DNA from: Rhizobium tropici CIAT 899
GTDB lineage: Bacteria > Pseudomonadota > Alphaproteobacteria > Rhizobiales > Rhizobiaceae
Direction: 5' to 3'
NCBI RefSeq assembly: GCF_000330885.1
Contig: NC_020059.1
Location: forward strand, 3,089,001-3,153,000
DNA: 64,000 bases
Within the stretch, counting starts at the first letter, position 1, and every line of letters begins with the position of its first letter. The notes beneath the pieces were generated by a model. That model made no database searches. It was not told the origin of the DNA and saw only the letters and a list, made by a program, of their open reading frames with translations. This document shows positions 9,434 through 18,704 of this stretch, piece by piece. The translations under genes were made by a program, and so were the position numbers.

Positions 9434-11089
9434 ATGAGAAAGCCGCATTTTCCGAAAGCGTCGATTGGTGCCTATCTGATCGCAATCGCTCTGGCGATTG
9501 CCTTGCCCATTCTCGCTTTCGTCGCGCTGCTTCTGGTTCAGCTCGAAAATAATGAGCGCGATGTGCTGAAGGGTGACACCGTTCAGGATGCGCAGGCGCT
9601 TTCGCGCGTCATCGATCGCCAATTGCAGGACATGGCGACGACATTGCGCCTTCTGTCTTCCTCACCGGAACTCGAACGCAACGACATTGCCACCTTCTTC
9701 GCCCGCACGGAAACGGTCCTGCGCACTGATTCGCTCTTCGTGCTGCTCATGGAAAAGGATGGCCAGCTCCGGCTGAATACTCGCTGGCCGCTTGGAAAAC
9801 CACTCGGCAAGACCGGTAACATTGCAGCACTGCAATCGGCGCTGAACTCCGGCCGCATCGAGGCATCCGACGTCTTCATGGGGCCCAACGCCCGCCGCTG
9901 GGTCTATAACGTCACCCTGCCCCTCGAACATTCGCCAGCCGGCGCCGCTTTGGCTGTAACCCAGGATGCCGACGAACTGGCCAAGCTCGTGACGACGCAA
10001 GCCTTGCCCCCCGGCTGGTCCGCCGCCGTTGTGGATAAATCCGGCCATGTCGTTGCCGCTGGCGGCCCGACGACCCTTGCGCCGGGCGACACGTTCAACA
10101 AGGATATTCTGCCGAAACTGATCGCATCGAGCGGTGTCTACCAGGATGAAAAGACCCTCCCGAATGCGGTGCTCGGCTATGCCCAGATCTCCGGCTGGTC
10201 CTGGAAGGCCGTCGTCTGGGGACCGATCGCGTCCGCGCAGCAGTCGCTGATGAGCACCTGGCGATTCCTGATCTATGGCGGGGTGACGCTGCTGCTGATC
10301 GCGCTGATCGCCGTCTATGCGCTGGCGCGCCAGGTGCGCACGACCATCCAGAGCATAGCCGACATGGCAGACCGCATGGGTCGAGGCGAAATCGTGTCGC
10401 CCGTTGACACCAGCGTCATCGAGGCAAACCAGGTGGCCATCGCGCTCTCCAACGCATCCTTCGACCGCAGCGTTACCGAGGATCGGCTGCATTTCGTCAT
10501 GCACGAGCTTGTCCACCGCACCAAGAATCTATTGGCACTCGCCCAGGCGATGACACGCCAGCTCGCACGGCAGACGGATAGCGTCGATACCTTCCAGCGG
10601 GCGGTCGCCGACCGCCTGGAAGGCCTGGCGCGCTCGATCGAGGTGCTGACCAGCGAACAATGGTCCGGCGTGTCGCTGCGCCGCGTGATCGACATTCATC
10701 TCGCGACCTTCCTGCAGGGACCTCAGCAGCTCGACGTCCTCGGCAACGACTTCCTCTTGAAGCCGGAGGCGGTGCAGAATCTCGGCCTGATCCTGCACGA
10801 GCTTGCCACCAATTCGGTCAAATATGGCGCGCTTTCTGCGCCGGAGGGCAAGATCACCATCGAATGGACGAACGAAGTCACTGAAACCGGCACCATGATC
10901 CGCTTCGTCTGGAGCGAAACCGGCGGTCCCACGGTCAAACCGCCCAGCGTGACCGGCTTCGGCACCACCGTCACGAAGACCCATGCCGCGGCATCCTTCA
11001 GCGGCCATGTCGAGGTCAATTTCCGTCCGGCCGGACTTGTCTGGATACTGACGGCACCGCGCAACATGATGGAGCGTCAAAGGACTTAA
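9434..11089 (+). CDS. HWE-family sensor histidine kinase
   Basis: This is a membrane sensor kinase of about 551 residues. A transmembrane helix at about 11-36 and another at about 278-297 flank a roughly 240-residue periplasmic sensor domain, and a HAMP-like linker follows. The phosphoacceptor region HELVHRTKNLLALAQ is at about 357, and the ATPase domain carries a W-S-E segment near 491. These features define the HWE/HisKA_2 class common in rhizobia. No response regulator gene is adjacent, so the partner must be elsewhere. The ATG at 9434 is chosen because the in-frame TTG at 9380 would add a non-membrane tail; the ribosome site is weak either way. Confidence 0.88.
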   Translation: MRKPHFPKASIGAYLIAIALAIALPILAFVALLLVQLENNERDVLKGDTVQDAQALSRVIDRQLQDMATTLRLLSSSPELERNDIATFFARTETVLRTDSLFVLLMEKDGQLRLNTRWPLGKPLGKTGNIAALQSALNSGRIEASDVFMGPNARRWVYNVTLPLEHSPAGAALAVTQDADELAKLVTTQALPPGWSAAVVDKSGHVVAAGGPTTLAPGDTFNKDILPKLIASSGVYQDEKTLPNAVLGYAQISGWSWKAVVWGPIASAQQSLMSTWRFLIYGGVTLLLIALIAVYALARQVRTTIQSIADMADRMGRGEIVSPVDTSVIEANQVAIALSNASFDRSVTEDRLHFVMHELVHRTKNLLALAQAMTRQLARQTDSVDTFQRAVADRLEGLARSIEVLTSEQWSGVSLRRVIDIHLATFLQGPQQLDVLGNDFLLKPEAVQNLGLILHELATNSVKYGALSAPEGKITIEWTNEVTETGTMIRFVWSETGGPTVKPPSVTGFGTTVTKTHAAASFSGHVEVNFRPAGLVWILTAPRNMMERQRT

Positions 11090-11090
11090 G

Positions 11091-11190
11091 AGCAGTTCCA
11101 GCAAAAGTGCGAAGCGGTTTTGCGTCCGGAACGGCGTAAAAACAAGAAGATAGAGCGTTTTCGCGATTCGAAGAAAAGCGGAATTGCTCT
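11091..11190. repeat. Palindromic intergenic repeat, copy A
   Basis: An element of about 55 bases (AGCAGTTCCAGCAAAAGTGC at its start, then a CGGTTTT and CGTCCGGAAC half) begins one base after the kinase stop codon. It closely matches copy B at 25251-25304. The two halves are roughly inverted (GTTCC/GGAAC, AAAAG/GGTTTT), so the RNA can fold. A second inverted segment (AGAGCGTTTTCGCG ... GGAATTGCTCT) follows at 11152-11190. Similar palindromes are widely scattered in Rhizobium genomes. Confidence 0.7.
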
Positions 11191-11228
11191 AAGAGCGGAA
11201 ACACCGCCCTTGCGGGTGCAGCGGCAGC

Positions 11229-12626
11229 CTACTCGTTCATTGCCTTGACGATGTCCTCGGTCACCTTCTTGGCGTCGCCCAGAAGCATCATCGTGCCATC
11301 CTTATAGAACAGTGTGTTGTCGATGCCCGCATAGCCGGAGCCCAGCGAACGCTTGACGAAAAGGCAGGTCTTCGCCTTGTCGACATCGAGGATCGGCATG
11401 CCGTAGATCGGCGAGGTCTTGTCGTCGCGCGCCGCCGGATTGGTGACGTCGTTGGCGCCGATGACATAGGCGACATCGGCCTGGGCGAATTCCGAATTGA
11501 TGTCCTCGAGCTCGAAGACTTCATCATAGGGTACGTTGGCTTCAGCGAGCAGCACGTTCATATGGCCCGGCATGCGGCCGGCAACGGGATGAATGGCATA
11601 TTTGACCTCGACGCCATGTGCCTTCAGCCTGTCAGCCATTTCGCGCAGCGCATGCTGGGCCTGCGCCACCGCCATGCCGTAACCGGGCACGATGATGACC
11701 TTGGAGGCATTCGCCATCAGATAGGCGGCATCCTCGGCCGAGCCGAGCTTCACGGTCTTGTCGGAATTATCAGCTCCGCCCGCGGCCGTCTCGCCGCCGA
11801 AACCACCGAGAATGACTGACATGAAGGAGCGGTTCATGCCCTTGCACATGATGTAGGACAGGATCGCACCCGAGGATCCGACAAGGGCGCCGGTGATGAT
11901 GAGCGCGAGATTACCGAGCGTGAAGCCGATGCCGGCGGCGGCCCAGCCGGAATAGGAGTTCAGCATCGACACGACGACGGGCATATCGGCGCCGCCGATC
12001 GGCACGATCAAAAGTACGCCCAGCGCCAGCGATAGCAGCACGACTGCCCAGAAGGCGAAATGGCTCTCGCTCGCCGCCAGGCTGATGATGAAGAACACGA
12101 TCAGGACAAGCAGAGCGGCATTGATGATGTGTCGGTTCGGCAGCAGGATCGGCTTGCCGGACATGCGCCCGTCCAATTTCAGGAAGGCGATGATCGAGCC
12201 GGTGAAGGTCAAGGCTCCGATCGCTACACCGATCGCCATCTCGATGCGAGCCTCGGTGTGAATGTACCCGATCTCGCCGATGCCGAAGGAGGATGGCGTA
12301 TAGAGCGCCGAAGCAGCGACGAGGACGGCCGCAAGACCGACCAGCGAATGGAAACCTGCCACGAGCTGCGGCATCGAGGTCATCGGAATGACACGCGCGA
12401 TATAGGCACCCGCTCCGCCGCCAATGGCAAGGCCAAGGATGATCAGCACGAAGCCGCCGAAGGATGGCGTCGCCAGCACAAGCGTGGTGACGATGGCAAT
12501 GCCCATGCCGATCATGCCGTAGAGATTGCCGCGCCGGCTGGTGGCCGGATGCGACAGGCCGCGCAGTGCCAGGACGAACAGGACGCCGGAAACGAGATAG
12601 AGGAAAGCCGCGATATTGCTCAGCAT
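11229..12626 (-). CDS. pntB: NAD(P) transhydrogenase beta subunit
   Basis: This 465-residue subunit of the proton-pumping transhydrogenase transfers hydride between NADH and NADP. The N-terminal 270 residues contain about eight or nine membrane helices. The C-terminal domain (from about residue 290) binds NADP and carries VIIVPGYGMAVAQAQHALREMAD and the GANDVTNPAAR motif. The start is MLSNIAAFLYLVSG at 12626; a frame extending to 12779 reads through the preceding pntA2 gene in another frame and is not used. It is the last gene of pntA1-pntA2-pntB. Confidence 0.96.
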   Translation of the reverse strand: MLSNIAAFLYLVSGVLFVLALRGLSHPATSRRGNLYGMIGMGIAIVTTLVLATPSFGGFVLIILGLAIGGGAGAYIARVIPMTSMPQLVAGFHSLVGLAAVLVAASALYTPSSFGIGEIGYIHTEARIEMAIGVAIGALTFTGSIIAFLKLDGRMSGKPILLPNRHIINAALLVLIVFFIISLAASESHFAFWAVVLLSLALGVLLIVPIGGADMPVVVSMLNSYSGWAAAGIGFTLGNLALIITGALVGSSGAILSYIMCKGMNRSFMSVILGGFGGETAAGGADNSDKTVKLGSAEDAAYLMANASKVIIVPGYGMAVAQAQHALREMADRLKAHGVEVKYAIHPVAGRMPGHMNVLLAEANVPYDEVFELEDINSEFAQADVAYVIGANDVTNPAARDDKTSPIYGMPILDVDKAKTCLFVKRSLGSGYAGIDNTLFYKDGTMMLLGDAKKVTEDIVKAMNE

Positions 12627-12633
12627 GCCGCCC

Positions 12634-13032
12634 TCACTTGTCCTTCTTCTTGTACATCGCCAGCATGCGCTGGGTGACAAGGAAGCCGCCGACGATATTG
12701 ACCGAGACGAGAACCAGCGCCACGAAACCGAAGCCCGTGGCAAGGCCGCTCGCCGAAATGCCCACGGCCAGCAGCGCACCGACGACGATGACAGAGGAGA
12801 TGGCGTTCGTGACCGCCATCAGCGGCGTATGCAGGGCCGGCGTCACCGACCAGACGACGTAATAGCCGACGAAGATCGCCAGCACGAAAATCGCGAACTG
12901 GAAGACGAAGGGATCGATTGCCCCGCCTGTTGCCGCGCACACAGTCTCCGGAGCCTGCGCTGCGGCTGAAGTGACGGCATTAACGGCATCATGCAGTTGC
13001 TGCAGTGCCTGGTCCATCGCTTGACTGGCCAT
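12634..13032 (-). CDS. pntA2: NAD(P) transhydrogenase alpha subunit, membrane part
   Basis: This 132-residue protein is the membrane-spanning C-terminal half of the transhydrogenase alpha subunit, encoded separately as in other alphaproteobacteria. It has about three or four hydrophobic helices, with FQFAIFVLAIFVGYYVVWSV and the downstream TPLMAVTNAISSVIVVGAL typical of this part. It starts one base after the pntA1 stop, and pntB starts 7 bases downstream, so the three form one operon. Confidence 0.95.
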   Translation of the reverse strand: MASQAMDQALQQLHDAVNAVTSAAAQAPETVCAATGGAIDPFVFQFAIFVLAIFVGYYVVWSVTPALHTPLMAVTNAISSVIVVGALLAVGISASGLATGFGFVALVLVSVNIVGGFLVTQRMLAMYKKKDK

Positions 13033-13033
13033 C

Positions 13034-14206
13034 TCAGAGATCTCCCTTCTTGATCGTCGGCTGGTCGGGATCGACGAAGTTCGGGTTCACGACCTCGCCG
13101 CCGTCGGTCAGCATCGTCGCCTTGATCAGCTCATCGGTTCGGTTGACGGCGAGGCTCTTCGTATCCTTGTCGACCATCGTCTCCAGAAAGGTCACGAGGT
13201 TCTTCGCATAGAGAGCCGATGCGCTGGCCGCGATCCGGCCGGCCATGTTGGGATAGCCGACCACCCGGACGCCTTCGACCTCGGCGACCTTGCCATACTC
13301 GGCGCCTTCGATATTGCCACCGCGCTCCACGGCCAGATCGACGGCGACGGCGCCAGGGCGCATCGCCTTCAGCATGTCGCGGCTGACGAGACGCGGCGCC
13401 GGCCGGCCGGGGATCAGCGCCGTGGTGATGATAATGTCCTGTTTGGCGATATGATCGGCAACGAGAACAGCCTGCTTGGCTTGATACTCCTTCGACATTT
13501 CCTTGGCATAGCCGCCGGCGGTCTCCGCCGCCTTGAATTCCTCGTCCTCGACGGCGACGAATTTTGCTCCGAGCGAGGCGACCTGTTCCTTCGCAGCCGG
13601 ACGAACATCGGTCGCCGAGACCTGCGCGCCGAGACGCCGCGCGGTCGCGATCGCCTGCAGGCCGGCAACCCCTGCCCCCATGACGAACACTTTCGCCGCC
13701 GGCACCGTCCCCGCCGCCGTCATCATCATCGGCAGCGCCCGATCATAGACGGCTGCGGCCTCGATGACCGCCTGATAGCCGGCGAGGTTTGCCTGCGACG
13801 ACAGGACATCCATCGACTGCGCACGGGTGATGCGCGGCATCAGTTCCACGGCGAAACTCGTCAGCCCGCGACGCGCCATCTCGGCAAGCGCTGCCTCATT
13901 GCCATAGGGATCCATGATAGCGATAATGATCGCGCCGCTCTTGTAGCCGGCGATTTCCTTGGTCGTCGGGCGCCTGACCTTGAGGACGACGTCGGCCGCC
14001 TTTGCCTCCTTGATGGAGCCTATCCGCGCGCCGGCAGCTTCATATTCGGCATCCGGGATGCGCGATAAGACACCCGCACCAGCCTCGACCACGACATCAA
14101 AACCGAGGCTCCTCATCTTCTTTGCCGTCTCGACGGACGCCGCAACACGCGTCTCCTCCACCACGCTTTCCTTGGCCACGAAAACCAGATTGCTCAACGA
14201 CGACAC
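13034..14206 (-). CDS. pntA1: NAD(P) transhydrogenase alpha subunit, NAD-binding part
   Basis: This 390-residue soluble subunit binds NAD(H) and belongs to the alanine dehydrogenase/PNT fold. The N-terminal domain carries the R-V-A-A-S-V-E-T segment at the start. The Rossmann motif VFVMGAGVAGLQAIATARR is near residue 170, and DQPTIKKGDL closes the protein. It is followed by pntA2 and pntB. The split alpha chain is the normal arrangement in rhizobia. The enzyme couples the proton gradient to NADPH supply. Confidence 0.96.
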   Translation of the reverse strand: MSSLSNLVFVAKESVVEETRVAASVETAKKMRSLGFDVVVEAGAGVLSRIPDAEYEAAGARIGSIKEAKAADVVLKVRRPTTKEIAGYKSGAIIIAIMDPYGNEAALAEMARRGLTSFAVELMPRITRAQSMDVLSSQANLAGYQAVIEAAAVYDRALPMMMTAAGTVPAAKVFVMGAGVAGLQAIATARRLGAQVSATDVRPAAKEQVASLGAKFVAVEDEEFKAAETAGGYAKEMSKEYQAKQAVLVADHIAKQDIIITTALIPGRPAPRLVSRDMLKAMRPGAVAVDLAVERGGNIEGAEYGKVAEVEGVRVVGYPNMAGRIAASASALYAKNLVTFLETMVDKDTKSLAVNRTDELIKATMLTDGGEVVNPNFVDPDQPTIKKGDL

Positions 14207-14307
14207 CTCGCATCAGACGGCGCAGCTCCTGGATGCGGCGGCGCTGTAGCCTGCAGAATCATGGGAAAGCGCGGAAGATCGGCCCGCCATCTGTCAGCGC
14301 TGTTATA

Positions 14308-14532
14308 TCAGCGCAACAGGACGACGCTGGCGATGGTCAGAACGATGAATATCAGGACGCCGCCGAGAAAGCCGGCATGACCGAAGAAACCGGCCGCCAT
14401 GGCGATCAACAGGGCCGCAACGATCGCAGACCCAACTTTGGCGCCCGAGATGAAAAGATTGTAGGTCTTCTCATGCTCCTTGTAGTCCATGGGAGCACCC
14501 ACTTCAGCAGGTCCAGTGTGATGTTCGGCCAT
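14308..14532 (-). CDS. aa3-type cytochrome c oxidase subunit IV
   Basis: This 74-residue protein has the bacterial aa3 oxidase subunit IV pattern MDYKEHEKTYNLF just before one long hydrophobic stretch that probably spans the membrane once or as a hairpin. The subunit stabilises the oxidase but is dispensable in model organisms. The other cox genes are not here; the gene sits about 100 bases upstream of pntA1 on the same strand, a location I recall from other rhizobia. Two possible starts exist (the full 74 residues, or the M-D-Y at position 15); the first has a GGGGAG-type ribosome site. Confidence 0.88.
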   Translation of the reverse strand: MAEHHTGPAEVGAPMDYKEHEKTYNLFISGAKVGSAIVAALLIAMAAGFFGHAGFLGGVLIFIVLTIASVVLLR

Positions 14533-14760
14533 TCAGAAATCTCCCCTCAATCCTCTCCCCGACAGATGATCTAGACTGCCGGCCGGAGCTCGTCCTCAAA
14601 AGCTGCGACATCCCGCAAGGGAAATACCGCAGCCAATTTCCTCTACCGAGGCGTTACACAAAGCGAGGAAAAATGCAATGCACGAGAAGGTCGCAGGTGG
14701 CCCAGGCGGATCGAATTGTCAGAGGATTCCAAATGCCTGCCACTGCAGCGCCGCCGCAAG

Positions 14761-17076
14761 CTATCGGACGACCTCGGGCGAGAAGAGCCTGCCCGCTCCC
14801 AGCTGCCGTTTATCGAGATTCGCAACCTTCTCGGCGACTTGCTCTGGGGTTATCGGAGGGGAAAATACATAGCCCTGGATGATATCCGCCAGGTTTCGCT
14901 CGACGACCAATGCCAGCTGCTCCAGCGTCTCGACACCTTCGATTACGACATGCAGGCTGAGCGCGCGAGAAAGATCGACGATGCCGCACAGCAGCTTGAA
15001 ACGACGGCTGTCCGTCGTGATATCGCGAACGAAAGACCGGTCGATTTTCACGACATCCACCGGCAGCGTATCGAGGTAACTGAGGCTGGAAAATCCCGTT
15101 CCGAAATCGTCGATCGCAATCGTGATGCCTCTAGCCCGCAGATCGGCGAGAATGGAGCGGACGGTTGCCACCTCGTCCATCAGGCAGCTTTCGGTAACTT
15201 CGAGATGCAGGCGGGAGGGCTCAAGTCCCGACGTCTCGAGCGCCGCGATCACGATTTTGACAACCTCGTCATTGCGCAGATCCTGCGCCGAGAGATTGAC
15301 TGAAACGGCGAGTGGCGCAGGCCATGAAACGCAATCGCGGCAAGCACGATCGACCATGAAGCGAGTGATGCCGGCAACGATGCCCATCTCCTCGGCAAGC
15401 TGCACGAAAAGATCGGGCGGGATCGAGCCCTTTTCGGGGTGAATCCAGCGCGCGAGCGCCTCGCAGCATTCGATGCGGGAGCCATCCGGCGTGTACATCG
15501 GCTGGTAGACGGCTTGAAGCCTGCCGGCTTCCACTGCCTCACGCAGGTCGTCCTTCAGCGTCTGCCGCTCGACATAACGTGCGTCCATTTCCTGCTCGAA
15601 GGCGCTGCAGCCACCCTTCATCCGTGACTTCGCCTCGAAGAGTGCGAGATCGACCTTGATCTGCCACTCCTCTGGGCGAAATTCCCGGCCGGGCATGGTC
15701 ATATACCCGCCACTGGCGGAAACCCGAAAGCTGCTGTCCTCTGCATCATAGGTGCCGGCCATTGCCGCATGCAGGGCGCGGATGCGGCCATCGATATCCG
15801 GAACATCGTCCTCATTCGGAAAGAACAGCACGAATTGATCGCCGACAAGACGAGCGACAAGCACTGTCGTGCCGGCAAGCGCCTTCAAACGCTCGGCTAC
15901 GGCAACCAGCAGACGATCCCCGGCAACATGCCCCTTGGTATCGTTGACATGCTTGAAATCGTCGATATCCAGAACAAGGATGCCGATGCGGCTTTCCCGG
16001 TTGCGCGCAGCCAGCTTTTCCTTGACCTGGTCCACGAAATATTCACGGTTCGGCAGCCCGGTCAAAGGGTCGTACCGCACCATATGCAGGATCTTGCGCT
16101 CAGCGCGAATACGCACCGTCACGTCTTCAAAGATCAGGATGACGATCCCATCGGCACGCCGGCTGGCCGAAAATTCCAGAAACTGATCCTCATTGAATTG
16201 AATGAGGGTTCGGGAAAGCGTGCCGCTGACGAGTTGGGCCAACTGCCGCTGAATGAGCCCGGGAAGCGATCCGTCGATGAAGGCGTGACGGGCGCCGTAA
16301 CGTAGAACGACGTCGAATTCGCAGTCCTTGAGCCGCTGCGGATCGGCGAAATTGAGGAGCTCGCAGGCTTTGCGATTGACGACCAGAATCCGGTTTTGGG
16401 CGTCCAGCATGAACAGCCCGTGGGGCATGTTGTTGAGCGCGGTGTCGAACCTGTCGGCCATCAACGATATCTCGCGAGAGGCGACAATATTCCTGTAGAG
16501 GAATTCGCGCATGCCATTTGCCATCGCACGCGTGGTCAGCCCGAACGGGATGAGCATGAGGGAGGCGATTCCCTTGTAGAGTTCCTGCGACAGCAGGCAG
16601 GCGATGACAATCGGCACGCAGCAGGCCAGAATCTGAAGATCGACCGCACGAGGTGAGCCGTAGTTACGGCCGACGATCGACACCATGGACGCCATGGTGA
16701 CGGCGACGCAGATGAATTCCGCCAGCGGATCGCGCAGGATGAGGATGGCATAGCCGCTTCCGATGCCAAGAATGGCGGCGGTGGCCGCGGCGCCGATGAC
16801 ATAACGTGTTTCCCAGCTAGCTATATCGGCGCGCGTAAAGCTATTCTTGTCGGCTGCGTCGAACTGCCGGAAAAAATTGATCCGTAAGCCGAAGACGATG
16901 GCAAACGCCACGCAAAAGGCCAGATAGATGCTGGCATATGTGCTCAGAAAAACGAGGACATACATGAGGATATGAACGAATACGCCTGTAACGAGCGTTT
17001 TCCGGTTTCCGAAAAGCGAACTGACAAACGACAGATAAATATCCGTCGGCACGGTGTCCGGGCTTGGAGGCTTCAT
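14761..17076 (-). CDS. Membrane GGDEF-EAL protein, probable c-di-GMP phosphodiesterase
   Basis: This is a 771-residue regulator of cyclic di-GMP. About six membrane helices occupy residues 28-195, followed by a PAS-like region (about 205-320), a GGDEF domain (about 335-490) and an EAL domain (about 510-760). The GGDEF signature is changed to VGDQF, so cyclase activity is unlikely. The EAL domain keeps EALARW, NLSAQD, EVTES, IDDFGTGFSSLSYL, KIDRSF and EGVET, so phosphodiesterase activity is expected, possibly tuned by GTP bound to the degenerate domain. It is monocistronic, with 228 gene-free bases on each side. Confidence 0.93.
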   Translation of the reverse strand: MKPPSPDTVPTDIYLSFVSSLFGNRKTLVTGVFVHILMYVLVFLSTYASIYLAFCVAFAIVFGLRINFFRQFDAADKNSFTRADIASWETRYVIGAAATAAILGIGSGYAILILRDPLAEFICVAVTMASMVSIVGRNYGSPRAVDLQILACCVPIVIACLLSQELYKGIASLMLIPFGLTTRAMANGMREFLYRNIVASREISLMADRFDTALNNMPHGLFMLDAQNRILVVNRKACELLNFADPQRLKDCEFDVVLRYGARHAFIDGSLPGLIQRQLAQLVSGTLSRTLIQFNEDQFLEFSASRRADGIVILIFEDVTVRIRAERKILHMVRYDPLTGLPNREYFVDQVKEKLAARNRESRIGILVLDIDDFKHVNDTKGHVAGDRLLVAVAERLKALAGTTVLVARLVGDQFVLFFPNEDDVPDIDGRIRALHAAMAGTYDAEDSSFRVSASGGYMTMPGREFRPEEWQIKVDLALFEAKSRMKGGCSAFEQEMDARYVERQTLKDDLREAVEAGRLQAVYQPMYTPDGSRIECCEALARWIHPEKGSIPPDLFVQLAEEMGIVAGITRFMVDRACRDCVSWPAPLAVSVNLSAQDLRNDEVVKIVIAALETSGLEPSRLHLEVTESCLMDEVATVRSILADLRARGITIAIDDFGTGFSSLSYLDTLPVDVVKIDRSFVRDITTDSRRFKLLCGIVDLSRALSLHVVIEGVETLEQLALVVERNLADIIQGYVFSPPITPEQVAEKVANLDKRQLGAGRLFSPEVVR

Positions 17077-17304
17077 TCAGACTTCCCCTGATGCGGCGGA
17101 CACCGTAGTGGAAACCCTTTAAAATTTACTTGCCCGAACCGAGCCCGTCCGGAAAGATTTTTCACTCAAAGCGGCAGTTTAAATGGAAGCTCGACTGTGC
17201 CCAGCATCACGCTGGCATAATGATTCTCGGTACACGTTCACGTTGATATGATGTTAGATCACTAATAAAGGAACAATATATCGCCGAAGACTTATGAAAT
17301 ACGA

Positions 17305-18411
17305 TTACAACTTGCCTGCCCGCTGTTGGATCATCATGAAGGTATCGAAGGTATACTCAGAAAGCTGCATCCACAGATAGGCATCCTTCTTATAGGCGAC
17401 CTGGTCCTCGTAAATGCGCTTGAAATAATCGTTGGATTTCGAGAGATCGGCATAGAGCGCGCCGGCTGCCTGGAAACAGGCTTCCATGATCTCCTGGCTG
17501 AAGGGCCTGAGCGTCACGCCTTGCGTCACGATTTCCTTCAGCGCCTGCGGATTTTTGACGTCGTATTTCGCCAGCATGTTGGTGTTGGCGAAGGCGCAAG
17601 CATCGCCGAGAATTGTCTGATAAGGCTTCGGCAGGGCATTCCATTTTTCCAGGTTGAAAAAGGCATGCACCACGGCGCCGCCCTCCCACCAGCCCGGATA
17701 ATAATAATACTTCGCGATCTTTTGCAGCCCGAGCTTCAGGTCGTCATAGGGTCCGACCCATTCGGCCGCATCGACGGTGCCCTTGTTCAGCGCGTCGTAG
17801 ACGCCGTTGACCGCGATATCCTGCTGCGGCACGACGCCGATCTTCTCGATCACCTTGCCGGCCAGGCCGGCGATGCGCATCTTCAAACCCTTGAGATCGT
17901 CGAGCGTATTGATTTCCTTGCGAAACCAGCCGCCCATCTGCGCGCCGGTGTTGCCCGCGGGAAGCCCCAAGATGCCCTGTGTGGCATAGAATTCGTTCAT
18001 CAGCTTGTTGCCGTTGCCCTGGTAGAACCAGGCGTTGGTCAGCCGGGCATTGAGGCCGAAGGGCAGCGCCGTGCCGATGGCATAGGTCGGATCCTTTTGC
18101 CAGAAATAATAGGAGCAGGTGTGCGCGGCATCGACGGCGCCGGCACTAACCGCGTCGGCCGCCTGTGCGCCGGGAATGATCTCACCGGCCTCATAGGTCT
18201 GGATGAGGAAATTGCCGTTGGTCGCATCTGAAACATGCGCGGCAATATCCTCCGCGCCGCCATAGATCGTGTCCAGGCTCTTTGGGAAGGAGGAGGTCAT
18301 CTTCCAAGTGATCTTCGGATACTCCTGGGCAAGGGCCGGGGTCGCAAGCGCAGAAGCGGCGGCACCTGCGCCAACGGCTCCTGCCCGCCTGATGAAGGAA
18401 CGGCGATCCAT
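17305..18411 (-). CDS. TRAP transporter solute receptor, TakP-like
   Basis: This 368-residue periplasmic protein is the solute receptor (DctP/TakP family) of a TRAP transporter. It starts with a Tat-type signal (MDRRSFIRRAGAVGAG...ALA). SSFPKSLDTIYGGAE, GNTGAQMGGWFRKEI, EWVGPYDDLKLG and YYYPGWWEGG resemble the alpha-keto-acid receptor TakP of Rhodobacter; this is recalled, not searched. The start at 18411 is chosen because it opens the twin-arginine signal; the longer frame to 18486 adds nothing sensible. The usual DctQ and DctM membrane subunits are absent from both sides. Confidence 0.9.
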   Translation of the reverse strand: MDRRSFIRRAGAVGAGAAASALATPALAQEYPKITWKMTSSFPKSLDTIYGGAEDIAAHVSDATNGNFLIQTYEAGEIIPGAQAADAVSAGAVDAAHTCSYYFWQKDPTYAIGTALPFGLNARLTNAWFYQGNGNKLMNEFYATQGILGLPAGNTGAQMGGWFRKEINTLDDLKGLKMRIAGLAGKVIEKIGVVPQQDIAVNGVYDALNKGTVDAAEWVGPYDDLKLGLQKIAKYYYYPGWWEGGAVVHAFFNLEKWNALPKPYQTILGDACAFANTNMLAKYDVKNPQALKEIVTQGVTLRPFSQEIMEACFQAAGALYADLSKSNDYFKRIYEDQVAYKKDAYLWMQLSEYTFDTFMMIQQRAGKL

Positions 18412-18704
18412 CGAATTCTCCCATACGGACGGCATTGCTGAGGAGCGGCACGCTCCCGTCACGGCGCAAGCGATGGAACTAACCACGCCTCACCCAGTCT
18501 TTCAAGTTAGCTCTCTTGCACCGCATTATGGCGATTCCTGTACATCCGCATGACGAAGGGAAACAAAGCCTTATGGACGCCGCTGCACGTTGCCGCCTGC
18601 GCCGTCTTCGCGTAGATTCGTGACGTAGATAACATGCCTTTGGATTGACATCATGATCGTCCCGAGGTCCAACGAACAAATGTCTGCAGCCTTCGGAGCC
18701 TCGC

